The notes: generated by a model from the sequence alone, not told the origin. Positions 6,657 to 14,517 are shown, counted from the first letter of the stretch. The stretch: DNA of 15,820 nt from Hungatella sp. UBA3048 (GCA_002367105.1 DFCS01000050.1:143873-159692); one strand, 5' to 3'. Numbers and translations are program-made.

Positions 6657-7211
6657 ATGTTGCAGAAATTTAAGAACGGATATGACAAAAAAAACGGAAA
6701 GAAACGCAGTGGACTACCAATGAAGCTTGCGGTACTGATGATAGCTGCCGCAGCCCTTACTGCATGCGCTCCCAAGGAAACGGCGGAGAAAACAGAAACG
6801 ACCAAAGCGGAGGCAGAGAGTACCCAAAAGGTAGAGAATGGAGAGACACTTGTAATTCCAGTAAAGGATATTTCTAGTACGGCCCAATTTTATCCGGTTG
6901 ATGTAGACGGTACTAAGATGGAGGTCATTGCTGTCCAGGCTCCGGATGGAACGATCCGGACTGCGTTTAACACCTGCCAGGTATGCTATGATTCAGGAAG
7001 AGGATACTATAAGCAGGAGGGAGATGTTCTTGTGTGCCAGAACTGCGGGAACCGTTTTCCAATGAACCGGGTGGAAGTGGAAGCAGGCGGCTGCAATCCC
7101 TGGCCTATTTTTGACAAGGAAAAGACCGTGACAGACGAGTCCATCACGATCTCTTATGATTTCCTTAAAGAATCCAAGGAGATATTTGCCAACTGGAAAG
7201 CCTCTTATTAA
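6657..7211 (+). CDS. FtrD-like (DUF2318) cysteine-rich lipoprotein
   Basis: The 184-residue product has a basic N-terminus, a hydrophobic segment and a lipobox LTAC ending at C37, so it is probably anchored to the outer face of the membrane. A Lys/Glu/Thr-rich linker (38-62) leads to the FtrD-like domain with CQVC (107-110), GYYKQEGDVLVCQNCG (116-131), F134 and GGCNPWPI (144-151). The five cysteines match the family whose name refers to an iron-sulfur containing membrane protein associated with ferrous iron uptake (FtrABCD). The ribosome binding site AGGAGG is at 6643-6648. Position after the cupredoxin fusion suggests shared extracytoplasmic metal or electron transfer. Whether the cluster is Fe-S, Zn or Cu is undetermined. 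Confidence 0.88.
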   Translation: MLQKFKNGYDKKNGKKRSGLPMKLAVLMIAAAALTACAPKETAEKTETTKAEAESTQKVENGETLVIPVKDISSTAQFYPVDVDGTKMEVIAVQAPDGTIRTAFNTCQVCYDSGRGYYKQEGDVLVCQNCGNRFPMNRVEVEAGGCNPWPIFDKEKTVTDESITISYDFLKESKEIFANWKASY

Positions 7212-7576
7212 AAATCTTTTGTGGGGAATTTCATGGAGCAGCTTACGGTAAGGCCATTCTGCCTTAAGTAATCTGCTCCCCAGTTATACATGGTTTCCAG
7301 AATAGGGCGGATACTGTTTCCCAGATCTGAAAGCATATACTCCACCTTTGGCGGCACGACCGGATATACGGTACGGATGATTAACTGATCTTCCTCCAGC
7401 TCCCGCAGCTGCTGGGTGAGCATTTTGGGTGTTACCTGGGGAATGAGCTTGCGAAGCTCTCCAAACCGAAGGGTATTGTTAATTAAGTGCCATAAAATGA
7501 GGGCTTTGTATTTCCCTCCGATCATATCCAATGTGGCATCTACCGGGCAATGATAAGTTGTGCAGTCACTGTTCAT
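7208..7576 (-). CDS. HxlR-family winged-helix transcriptional regulator with N-terminal cysteines
   Basis: The 122-residue product is a small MarR-like dimeric winged-helix protein of the HxlR family, seen from CPVDATLDMIGGKYKALIL (10-28), the recognition-helix region TPKMLTQQLRELEEDQLI (49-66) and the wing VPPKVEYMLS (74-83). C10 aligns with the redox-active cysteine of YodB/CatR-type members, and C5 and C113 are additional. It is transcribed divergently from copA with overlapping promoters, so it likely represses copA and itself. Its stop codon interlocks with that of the lipoprotein gene on the other strand, with four shared bases and no terminator between. The signal could be thiol-reactive stress or a metal; the sequence does not decide. 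Ribosome binding site: AAAGGAGGAG, 7 bases from ATG. Confidence 0.9.
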   Translation of the reverse strand: MNSDCTTYHCPVDATLDMIGGKYKALILWHLINNTLRFGELRKLIPQVTPKMLTQQLRELEEDQLIIRTVYPVVPPKVEYMLSDLGNSIRPILETMYNWGADYLRQNGLTVSCSMKFPTKDF

Positions 7577-7592
7577 TTAAAGTCTCCTCCTT

Positions 7593-7647
7593 TAGTATCA
7601 TTTTGGGTACTATAATACAAAAAAGTGCATACTTGCAAATTTCGCAA
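7593..7647. promoter_or_regulatory. Overlapping divergent promoters and candidate operators between hxlR and copA
   Basis: On the plus strand TTGCAA (7633-7638), 16 bases, CATAAT (7655-7660) is a plausible copA promoter. On the minus strand TTTGCA (7634-7639), 16 bases, TATTAT (7612-7617) is a plausible hxlR promoter. The two -35 boxes coincide and lie inside an inverted repeat, TTGC-N7-GCAA (7633-7647). A second inverted repeat, TAGTA (7593-7597)/TACTA (7608-7612), lies just downstream of the hxlR -10. Either could be the HxlR operator. Confidence 0.45.
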
Positions 7648-7660
7648 TTAGTGTCATAAT

Positions 7661-7805
7661 AATAACATGAGTACTCGAAAAATACAAGATAACAGGATAG
7701 CATATTTTTGGAGGCCATGGAAAAAATTAGTATTAAGTGATCTTTGCCGATGCCGGAGGGGACGCCCAAAGGAAGGGGCAGTAAAAAATAGTGAGGTGAA
7801 TCAGA
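7661..7805 (+). promoter_or_regulatory. G-rich untranslated leader of copA
   Basis: About 140 bases separate the predicted promoter from the copA start. A 7-codon reading frame (ATG 7718, MEKISIK) sits very close behind GGAGG. A G-rich stretch at about 7750-7784 contains competing short stems such as GCCC/GGGC. No known riboswitch or CsoR/CopY box was recognised. GAGGTG at 7792-7797 is the copA ribosome binding site. Confidence 0.35.
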
Positions 7806-10286
7806 ATGGAAAGTCAAATTTTAAATATAAGAGGCATGACCTGTGCGGCTTGTGCGCAGAGAATTGAAAAAACAGTGCGGAAGCTTTCCGGTATCAGCCA
7901 GGCGAATGTAAATCTGGCAAGTGAAAAGCTGTTTGTAGAATATGACAGCAGCACTCTTGAACTTTCTTCGATTAAAGCAGCAGTATCAAAAATCGGATAT
8001 GAGGTGGTGGAAAAATCCGAAAATGCCATTGTGACCATACCAATCGGCGGAATGACCTGTGCGGCCTGCGCGAAACGTATAGAAAAAGTTGTAGGAAAGC
8101 TGGAAGGTGTGATAAGTACATCGGTTAATTTTGCAACAGAAAAAGCTACGGTTACCTACGATCCTCAAAAGGTCAGGATGTCGGCCATACGGGCAGCCAT
8201 TGAAAAGGCAGGCTACAAGGCCCTGGAAGTAAACAAAGCAGATGCAGCGGATGAGGACCGGGCCCGCAAGCAGAGGGAGATTAAGACCCTATGGACGAAG
8301 TTCATCGTGTCTGCGGTGTTTTCCGTACCTCTTCTCTACGTAGCCATGGCACCTATGATTAAGATCGTCAGTCTGCCTTTCCCGGCAGGGATCGCTCCCA
8401 TGGAGTATCCCCTGATCTATGCTCTGGTGGAATTACTGCTGGTGGTTCCAGTCATAGGCGTTGGATATAAATTCTATACCATTGGCTTTAAAGCCCTGTT
8501 TCAGAGAAGTCCAAACATGGATTCCCTGATTGCTATAGGAACTACGGCTGCTGTTCTTTACAGCATCTACAACACGTTCCAGATTGCAGAAGGACATTTT
8601 ATGGCAGTGGATTCCCTGTATTATGAATCTGCGGGAGTTATCATCACCCTTATTCTGCTGGGAAAATCCCTGGAGGCAGTTTCAAAGGGAAGAACCAGCG
8701 AAGCGATCAAGAAGCTGATGGGCCTTGCGCCCAAGACAGCAATCATTCTTGAAGACGGCGTGGAGAAAGAGATTCCTATTGACGAAGTAGAAATCGGTGA
8801 TATGATTTTAGTAAAGCCAGGCGAAAAGATCCCGGTAGACGGAACCGTGATAGGCGGCCACACTGCCATCGATGAATCCATGCTGACCGGTGAAAGCATG
8901 CCGGTGGATAAAAAAGAAGGGGATCAGGTTTATGCCGCTTCCCTAAACACCACAGGAACCATTCAGTTCAGAGCGGAAAAGATCGGCAGCGATACAGCTC
9001 TTGCTCAGATCATCAAGCTGGTAGAGGACGCTCAGGGTTCAAAGGCTCCGATTGCTCAGATGGCAGACATTGTTTCCGGATATTTCGTTCCGGTCGTTTG
9101 TGTGATTGCCCTTCTTTCCGGTATTGCCTGGTATATCGGCACCGCCGGAGACTTAAAGTTTGCACTTACCATATTTATTTCAGTTCTGGTTATCGCCTGC
9201 CCATGTGCTTTAGGTCTTGCGACACCTACTGCTATCATGGTAGGAACCGGAAAGGGCGCGGAAAACGGTATCCTGATCAAGGGCGGAGAGGCTCTTGAGA
9301 CAGCCCATAAAATTAACACGATCGTATTTGATAAAACTGGCACCATTACCGAAGGGAAACCGACGGTGACTGATGTACTGACCGTAGAAGGGGTTTCCAA
9401 AGAACTGCTGCTTCAGCTTACGGCTTCTGCAGAAAAGGGCTCTGAGCATCCTCTGGGGCAGGCAATTGTCCACGGTGCGGAAGATGCCGGACTTACCTTA
9501 TCTGCAGCGGAACATTTTGAGTCCTTAACCGGACGGGGAATAGAAGCGAAGATAGACGGAGAAGATATCCTTGCCGGGAACCGGAAGCTGATGACGGAAC
9601 GAAACATTTCCTTAACAGGAATGGAGGAAGCGTCAGACCAGCTGGCCGGGGAAGGAAAAACACCGATGTATGTAGCCATTAACGGCAAGCTGGCAGGTAT
9701 TGTAGCCGTTGCGGACGTTGTAAAGGAATCCAGCAGGGCTGCCATTGAACGCCTGCATAAGATGGGCATAGAAGTAGCCATGATCACCGGTGACAATAAG
9801 AGAACTGCAGAGGCTATTGCAAAACAGGTAGGAATCGACCGGGTACTGTCCGAGGTGCTTCCTCAGGATAAATCCGATGAGGTCAGGAAGCTGCAGGCCG
9901 AAGGCCGTAAGGTAGCCATGGTAGGTGACGGAATCAACGACGCTCCTGCTCTTGCCCAGGCGGATATCGGTATCGCAATCGGTTCCGGTACAGACGTAGC
10001 CATGGAATCCGCTGACATCGTTCTCATGCGTTCCGATTTAATGGATGTGCCCACAGCTATCAACTTAAGCAAGCAGACCATCCGAAACATCAAGCAAAAT
10101 CTTTTCTGGGCCTTCGGCTATAATGTGATTGGAATTCCAATCGCTGCAGGGCTTTTACATCTGCTCTTTAACGGGCCGCTTCTCAACCCGATTTTTGCAG
10201 CAGCAGCCATGAGCTTAAGCTCAGTTTCCGTGCTGACGAATGCATTGCGGCTGAAACGATTCAAACCAACCACAGGAACGAGGTGA
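7806..10286 (+). CDS. copA: Copper-exporting P1B-type ATPase CopA
   Basis: An 826-residue Cu(I)-translocating ATPase that exports cytosolic copper across the membrane. Two N-terminal HMA domains carry MTCAAC (C13/C16 and C85/C88). The membrane core includes the transport motif CPC (465-467) in ACPCALGLATPTA. The actuator motif TGES is at 361-364, the phosphorylated aspartate D509 in DKTGT, the P1B-specific SEHP at 546-549, and GDGIND at 708-712. The Cu(I)-type residues Y772/N773 and MSLSS (802-806) are present in the last helices, supporting monovalent copper specificity. Length and order are those of a full CopA. The next gene's ribosome binding site overlaps its stop codon, so the downstream protein and CopZ are probably cotranscribed. 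Control is probably by the divergent HxlR regulator, the two-component system, or both. Confidence 0.97.
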   Translation: MESQILNIRGMTCAACAQRIEKTVRKLSGISQANVNLASEKLFVEYDSSTLELSSIKAAVSKIGYEVVEKSENAIVTIPIGGMTCAACAKRIEKVVGKLEGVISTSVNFATEKATVTYDPQKVRMSAIRAAIEKAGYKALEVNKADAADEDRARKQREIKTLWTKFIVSAVFSVPLLYVAMAPMIKIVSLPFPAGIAPMEYPLIYALVELLLVVPVIGVGYKFYTIGFKALFQRSPNMDSLIAIGTTAAVLYSIYNTFQIAEGHFMAVDSLYYESAGVIITLILLGKSLEAVSKGRTSEAIKKLMGLAPKTAIILEDGVEKEIPIDEVEIGDMILVKPGEKIPVDGTVIGGHTAIDESMLTGESMPVDKKEGDQVYAASLNTTGTIQFRAEKIGSDTALAQIIKLVEDAQGSKAPIAQMADIVSGYFVPVVCVIALLSGIAWYIGTAGDLKFALTIFISVLVIACPCALGLATPTAIMVGTGKGAENGILIKGGEALETAHKINTIVFDKTGTITEGKPTVTDVLTVEGVSKELLLQLTASAEKGSEHPLGQAIVHGAEDAGLTLSAAEHFESLTGRGIEAKIDGEDILAGNRKLMTERNISLTGMEEASDQLAGEGKTPMYVAINGKLAGIVAVADVVKESSRAAIERLHKMGIEVAMITGDNKRTAEAIAKQVGIDRVLSEVLPQDKSDEVRKLQAEGRKVAMVGDGINDAPALAQADIGIAIGSGTDVAMESADIVLMRSDLMDVPTAINLSKQTIRNIKQNLFWAFGYNVIGIPIAAGLLHLLFNGPLLNPIFAAAAMSLSSVSVLTNALRLKRFKPTTGTR

Positions 10287-10293
10287 ACCGGAT

Positions 10294-11016
10294 ATGAACA
10301 AAAATGGAAAATTAATTGCAGCGGTGGGAGCAGCCGCAGTATTGGTGGTAGCGATCATTGCTGCGGTTATACAGACGGCGGGGGGAAATCTGGATGTAGT
10401 CGGAAAACAATCTGCCGAATCCTTTGAAACAATTTTAAATACGATTCCCGACAATGTGAAAGCTGATGAAATCAATGGAGGCTGGTCCTTAACTGCCCCG
10501 GATGGCGGCGTACGCTTTATCTGGAGCGGAGATTACAGCCAGAGCCCGCTTCATGACGTAATGCTGGAGCTTGATGCGGCCCCATTTACCGCTGCAGGTC
10601 TTGATGCGGATAAGCTGCCGGATCAATATACAGCCTATGATGGAATGCTGATGGTAGGAACAAAGCTTGGAACTGAAAAACCGGCTTCTAATGGAGAAGC
10701 AACTCCTCTTGCAGCCTATGAGCAGATCGTAAATAAGCACCGCAGCTTTATTAACTACCATATGGACCTTGACCACTATGGGGTAAAGCTTGGTGACGGC
10801 AATATGTTTGAATGGGCAAAAAATATGGAAACAAATACCGTGAAAAACCTGGATCAGGATAAGGACATTGTTTTTGTATTAAATCCCGAACCTCTCATTG
10901 CAGCCGGTGTTGATCCGGAAAAAGTGGAAGGCTGGGTATATGCCCCGGTTTCAGTAATGGAAGGCGGAAAGACTTTAGAGGTTTATAAATTTTTAAAACC
11001 CTTTAATTTAAAATAA
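10294..11016 (+). CDS. Unrecognised secreted or membrane-anchored protein of the copper operon
   Basis: I do not recognise this 240-residue protein. It has a short basic start (MNKNGK), one hydrophobic segment at about 7-28 without a lipobox cysteine, and a roughly 210-residue acidic region rich in Asp, Gly and aromatic residues that should lie outside the membrane. There are no cysteines. Possible metal-binding positions include H140, H147 and H153 and several methionines (YHMDLDHYG, 146-154; GNMFEW, 159-164). GAGGTGA, overlapping the copA stop, serves as ribosome binding site. A gap of 22 bases separates it from copZ. Position between the exporter and its chaperone suggests a role in extracytoplasmic copper binding or envelope protection, which is inference from context only. 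Confidence 0.85.
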   Translation: MNKNGKLIAAVGAAAVLVVAIIAAVIQTAGGNLDVVGKQSAESFETILNTIPDNVKADEINGGWSLTAPDGGVRFIWSGDYSQSPLHDVMLELDAAPFTAAGLDADKLPDQYTAYDGMLMVGTKLGTEKPASNGEATPLAAYEQIVNKHRSFINYHMDLDHYGVKLGDGNMFEWAKNMETNTVKNLDQDKDIVFVLNPEPLIAAGVDPEKVEGWVYAPVSVMEGGKTLEVYKFLKPFNLK

Positions 11017-11038
11017 TAAAATAACGGAGGTAACTCAA

Positions 11039-11245
11039 ATGGCAAAATCAGTTATAAATGTAGATGGAATGGCGTGTGAACACTGTGTAAAGGCAATCAC
11101 TAATGCGGTAGGTGCTTTATCTGGCGTATCCGGTGTATCGGTGGATCTGGAAGCAAAAACCGTAACTGTGGATCATGACCCGGATCAGGCATCCGTAGAT
11201 AAGATCAAAGCTGAGATTGAAGATCAGGGCTATGATATCATTTAA
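11039..11245 (+). CDS. copZ: Copper chaperone CopZ (single HMA domain)
   Basis: The 68-residue protein is one complete heavy-metal-associated ferredoxin-like domain with the metal loop GMACEHC (10-16, ligands C13 and C16), followed by VKAI and the typical C-terminal IEDQGYDI. CopZ proteins carry Cu(I) in the cytosol and hand it to the N-terminal domains of CopA. The histidine between the cysteines is typical of CopZ rather than of the ATPase domains, which here read CAAC. The ribosome binding site GGAGGT is 8 bases from ATG. A hairpin follows, so this probably ends the copA transcript. It is a short but full-length family member. Confidence 0.94.
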   Translation: MAKSVINVDGMACEHCVKAITNAVGALSGVSGVSVDLEAKTVTVDHDPDQASVDKIKAEIEDQGYDII

Positions 11246-11261
11246 TAACAAGTAGAGAGGA

Positions 11262-11304
11262 CGGGAACCGCACAATCGAGCGGTTCCCGCCTTTCGCGTT
11301 TTAA
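11262..11304 (+). terminator. Terminator-like hairpin after copZ with a weak T tract
   Basis: CGGGAACCGC (11262-11271) pairs perfectly with GCGGTTCCCG (11280-11289) over 10 bp with an 8-base loop. The T tract is interrupted (CCTTTCGCGTTTT). Partial read-through into the response regulator gene at 11329 is therefore possible; no clear separate promoter was found there. Confidence 0.7.
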
Positions 11305-11328
11305 TTTCTATTAGTTAGAGGTGATAAA

Positions 11329-12036
11329 ATGCTTAAAAGCAGCAAAAATGTATTGGTCGTGGATGATGAACCTAAAATACTGGAGGTCGTCTGTCTGCTT
11401 TTGGAAAGTAAGGGGTTCCGCTCATTCCCTGCCGAAAACGGCAGGAAGGCCCTGGAGATATTTGATTCGGAAAATATTTCTCTTGTTATTCTGGATCTTA
11501 TGATGCCGGATATCTCAGGAGAAGAGGTGTGTATTGCTATCCGTAAAAAATCCCGGGTTCCCGTCATCATGCTGACCGCCAAGGTGGATGAAGGTGATGT
11601 GGTGGAGGGGTTGGGCCTTGGGGCAGATGATTATGTTACGAAGCCCTTTGGTTTAAAAGAACTGTATGCCAGAGTTGAAGCTGTTCTCCGCAGGACAGAA
11701 AGCGACCTGGTGCCCCTTGTTAAACGGAATTCCTGGAGAAACGGAGATCTGGTCATTGATTTTGAGAAGAATGAAGTCCGTAAAAAGGGAATCAGCCTGA
11801 CCCTGACGCCCAGCGAATTGAAAATCCTGTCGGTGCTCATCAAATACCCTGGGAAGGTCTTTACCAGAGAGGAACTGATCGAGGCGGCTCTTGACAAGGG
11901 CTTTGCCGGATATGACCGGGCGATTGACAGCCACATCAAAAACATAAGGAAAAAGGTTGAGGATGATCCCAAAAACCCGGTGTATGTGCGGACAATCCCG
12001 GGACTGGGATATAAATTTGGAGGGGATGGAGATTGA
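11329..12036 (+). CDS. OmpR/PhoB-family response regulator
   Basis: A 235-residue DNA-binding response regulator. The receiver domain (6-118) has acidic D12/D13, the phosphorylation site D56 (VILDLMMPD), T83 (MLTA) and K105 (TKPF). The winged-helix effector (about 138-232) shows LTPSELKILSVLIKYPG (137-153), VFTREEL, the recognition-helix region RAIDSHIKNIRKKVE, and the wing VRTIPGLGYKF. The ribosome binding site GAGGTGAT precedes ATG. It overlaps the kinase gene by four bases, the usual arrangement for a cognate pair. Adjacent copper genes suggest a CusR/CopR-like role, activating the metal locus. The candidate site at 4536-4552 has the tandem layout this class recognises, but neither link is shown by the sequence. 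Confidence 0.95.
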   Translation: MLKSSKNVLVVDDEPKILEVVCLLLESKGFRSFPAENGRKALEIFDSENISLVILDLMMPDISGEEVCIAIRKKSRVPVIMLTAKVDEGDVVEGLGLGADDYVTKPFGLKELYARVEAVLRRTESDLVPLVKRNSWRNGDLVIDFEKNEVRKKGISLTLTPSELKILSVLIKYPGKVFTREELIEAALDKGFAGYDRAIDSHIKNIRKKVEDDPKNPVYVRTIPGLGYKFGGDGD

Positions 12037-13418
12037 AGAGCTTAAGAAAACAGTTGTCTCTTTCAATTTTGCTGACGCTTTTGATTACCATTGGGCTTAT
12101 TGGCCTTCTTTCCAACTGGTTTATGAACCGGGAGTTTGAGAAGTATATCACTGAGCTGGGACGGGAGCGCCGGGAAAATATTGTAGATGATTTAAGCAGG
12201 CAGTATGATGGTTTCAAACGGAACTGGAAGCTTGATTACGTCCATGCCATCGGTATGAATGCCTTGTATGACGGATATATTCTGAAGCTGTATGACGCAG
12301 GAGGAAACATGGTATGGGATGCGGAAAACCATGACATGAGCCTATGCGGACAGATTATGAATGAGATATCAGCGCGTATGGAAGAGAGGGGCGCTGAGGG
12401 CGGCTTTGTGGACCACACCTTTGAAATTGATCAGAATGGGAAAAAGGTGGGAGCAGTCTCTATTAAGTATTACGGTCCGTTCTTTATGAATGAGGCTGAT
12501 TTTAATTTTATCAATGTCATGAATACAGTCCTTCTTGTCATAGGAATCTTGTCCAGTGCCTGCTCAGTGGTGGTTGGGTGTCTCCTTGCCCGAAGAATAT
12601 CCCGTCCGGTCACAAAAACGGCTTATATTGCCAAACAAATATCAAAGGGCAACTATGACATCCGGTTCGAGCCAGGTACAAGGATACGGGAACTTGATGA
12701 TCTTGCAGACGCAATCAATCATCTCTCCGATGCCCTTAAAACACAGGAAGGGCTGCGCAAACAGATGACCGCGGATGTGGCTCACGAACTGCGGACACCG
12801 CTGACTGCCTTGAGTTCCCATTTGGAAGCCATGATTGAAGGTTTATGGGATGCAACCCCTGAACGGCTGAAAAGCTGCCATGAGGAGGTAATGCGTCTTG
12901 GAACACTGGTTGAGGATTTGGGGCAGCTGGCGAAGATAGAGAGTGAAAATCTGGTCTTAAATAAATCCCGGATCGATTTGCTGGAGATTGTACAAACGGT
13001 GACAGATACGATGGAGGGAGAAATCAGCAAGAAGAACCTATCTCTTTCCATAGAGGGCAGTCCGGTCTTTGCCGAAGCGGATAAAAACAGATACAGCCAG
13101 GTCGTGGCCAATCTGCTTTCCAATGCCGTTAAATACACGCCAGAGAGCGGAGCTATAGAGATTAAAGTATATGAAACGGACCGGTGGGGGATTGTTAAGG
13201 TAAAGGACACTGGAATTGGAATTCCTGAAGCGGAGCTGCCGTTAATCTTCGAGCGCTTTTACAGAACCGACAAATCCAGGAACCGGAAATTCGGTGGCGC
13301 CGGAATCGGTCTTGCCATTGTTAAATCCATTGTTGCCGCCCATAATGGGACTGTATCGGCGGAGAGTGTTAAGGAGCAGGGCAGCTGTTTTACGGTAAGC
13401 ATTCCGAAGGAAGGTTAA
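12033..13418 (+). CDS. Membrane sensor histidine kinase (partner of the OmpR-type regulator)
   Basis: A 461-residue sensor kinase with helix 1 at about 9-31, an extracytoplasmic sensor of about 130 residues, helix 2 at about 162-186, HAMP at about 187-240, HisKA with H251 (VAHELRTPLTAL), and HATPase with N-box N360/N364 (NLLSNAVKYTP), G1 DTGIGIP (392-398), F-box FERFYRTD and G2 GGAGIGLAIV (421-430). The start is a TTG overlapping the regulator's TGA, with GGAGGGGATGGAGA upstream. Later ATG codons would remove helix 1, so TTG is preferred. The sensor region has several His, Met and Asp residues (H71, M75, H100, M102, C105, H128) that could bind metal, but no known sensor fold was recognised. 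Copper sensing is inferred from gene context. Confidence 0.92.
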   Translation: MKSLRKQLSLSILLTLLITIGLIGLLSNWFMNREFEKYITELGRERRENIVDDLSRQYDGFKRNWKLDYVHAIGMNALYDGYILKLYDAGGNMVWDAENHDMSLCGQIMNEISARMEERGAEGGFVDHTFEIDQNGKKVGAVSIKYYGPFFMNEADFNFINVMNTVLLVIGILSSACSVVVGCLLARRISRPVTKTAYIAKQISKGNYDIRFEPGTRIRELDDLADAINHLSDALKTQEGLRKQMTADVAHELRTPLTALSSHLEAMIEGLWDATPERLKSCHEEVMRLGTLVEDLGQLAKIESENLVLNKSRIDLLEIVQTVTDTMEGEISKKNLSLSIEGSPVFAEADKNRYSQVVANLLSNAVKYTPESGAIEIKVYETDRWGIVKVKDTGIGIPEAELPLIFERFYRTDKSRNRKFGGAGIGLAIVKSIVAAHNGTVSAESVKEQGSCFTVSIPKEG

Positions 13419-13475
13419 TGATGCCAACAGTATGAGAGATTATATTGATATTTTTGGGCAGTTAGGGAAACATTG

Positions 13476-13505
13476 TTGATTTATTCATGTGATTTGGTTT
13501 ATACT
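13476..13505 (+). promoter_or_regulatory. Putative promoter of pta
   Basis: TTGATT (13476-13481), 18 bases, TATACT (13500-13505) lies 40 bases upstream of the pta start. It implies that pta is transcribed independently of the two-component operon. No terminator is evident between 13418 and this promoter. Confidence 0.5.
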
Positions 13506-13545
13506 GGATAAAATAAGTAATATTTAACCAGAGGAGGAAATGAAT

Positions 13546-14517
13546 ATGTTCGAAAATATGGTTGCCGCATTAAAAGTTCAAAAAAGAAAAATCGTATTTA
13601 CCGAAGGCACTGATCCAAGAATCCTGGAAGCAGCCAGCCGACTTTACAAAGAAGGTGTTCTTACGCCGGTCCTTCTTGGCAATCCTGGTAAAATAGACGA
13701 AGCTGCAAAAACATTTGGCTGGCCCGTAGATGGCATTGAAAAAATTGATCCGCTTAATTATGAAGGATCTGAAGAAATGGCGGCCAAAATGGTAGAATTG
13801 AGAAAAGGTAAGATGGATGAAGCAGCCTGCCGGGCGGCACTAGAAAAATCCAATTATTTTGGAACCATGTTGGTAAAAATGGGAAAAGCAGACTGCTTGT
13901 TAGGCGGAGCAACCTATTCGACTGCTGATACGGTAAGACCCGCTTTGCAGCTGATTAAAGCCAGACCTGGCAGCAAAATTGTTTCCAGCTGCTTTATTCT
14001 ATACCGGCAGACAGAAAGCGGCAATGAAATGTATGCGATGGCTGACTGCGCCATTAATGTTGATCCTGATGAAAACGAGCTGGTAGAAATTGCATTGGAG
14101 ACAGCCAGAACAGCCAGTACTTTCTCAATTAGTCCCAATGTTGCACTGCTTTCTTACAGTACACTCGGTTCCGGTAAAGGCGGATCCGTTGATAAAATGC
14201 ACAATGCGGCTGAGAAGCTGAAGGCCATGAATTTAGACTTTCCGGTAGATGGTGAGCTGCAGTTTGATGCTGCTTTTTCTCCCACAGTAGCGAAGGTAAA
14301 GGCACCGGATTCTCATGTGGCCGGACATGCCAACACATTTATCTTCCCGGATATCGATGCAGGCAATATCGGCTATAAAATAGCACAACGCTTAGGAGGC
14401 TTTGAAGCTTTCGGACCCATTCTGCAGGGTCTCAATGCCCCGATCAATGATCTCTCAAGAGGCTGCAATGCAGATGAGGTCTATAAAATGTCAATTATAA
14501 CAGCGGCTTTGATATAA
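13546..14517 (+). CDS. pta: Phosphate acetyltransferase
   Basis: This cytosolic enzyme interconverts acetyl-CoA plus phosphate and acetyl phosphate plus CoA. The product of about 323 residues has the usual single-domain Pta length. It shows the N-terminal KIVFTEGTDPRILEAA segment, LLGGATYSTADTVRPALQ mid-protein, and the family signature near the C-terminus (GPILQGLNAPINDLSRG, then ADEVYKM). Two ATGs lie six bases apart. AGGAGG (13532-13537) is 2 bases from the first (13540) and 8 from the second (13546), so the second is chosen. In clostridia pta is usually followed by the acetate kinase gene ackA; here it is followed by non-coding DNA and small membrane-protein genes. It may therefore be a second copy or in a rearranged position. 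Confidence 0.95.
   Translation: MFENMVAALKVQKRKIVFTEGTDPRILEAASRLYKEGVLTPVLLGNPGKIDEAAKTFGWPVDGIEKIDPLNYEGSEEMAAKMVELRKGKMDEAACRAALEKSNYFGTMLVKMGKADCLLGGATYSTADTVRPALQLIKARPGSKIVSSCFILYRQTESGNEMYAMADCAINVDPDENELVEIALETARTASTFSISPNVALLSYSTLGSGKGGSVDKMHNAAEKLKAMNLDFPVDGELQFDAAFSPTVAKVKAPDSHVAGHANTFIFPDIDAGNIGYKIAQRLGGFEAFGPILQGLNAPINDLSRGCNADEVYKMSIITAALI

Noticed and set aside
7593..7805. CsoR or CopY operator ahead of copA
   Set aside because: No GC-rich CsoR palindrome and no TACANNTGTA CopY box could be found in the intergenic region.
7667..7867. 66-codon frame beginning at ATG 7667
   Set aside because: It overlaps the copA start out of frame, has no ribosome binding site and gives an Arg/Lys-rich product with no recognisable pattern.
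9056..9400. Minus-strand frames inside copA and other genes
   Set aside because: They are antisense shadows of strongly coding genes and lack ribosome binding sites or recognisable domains.
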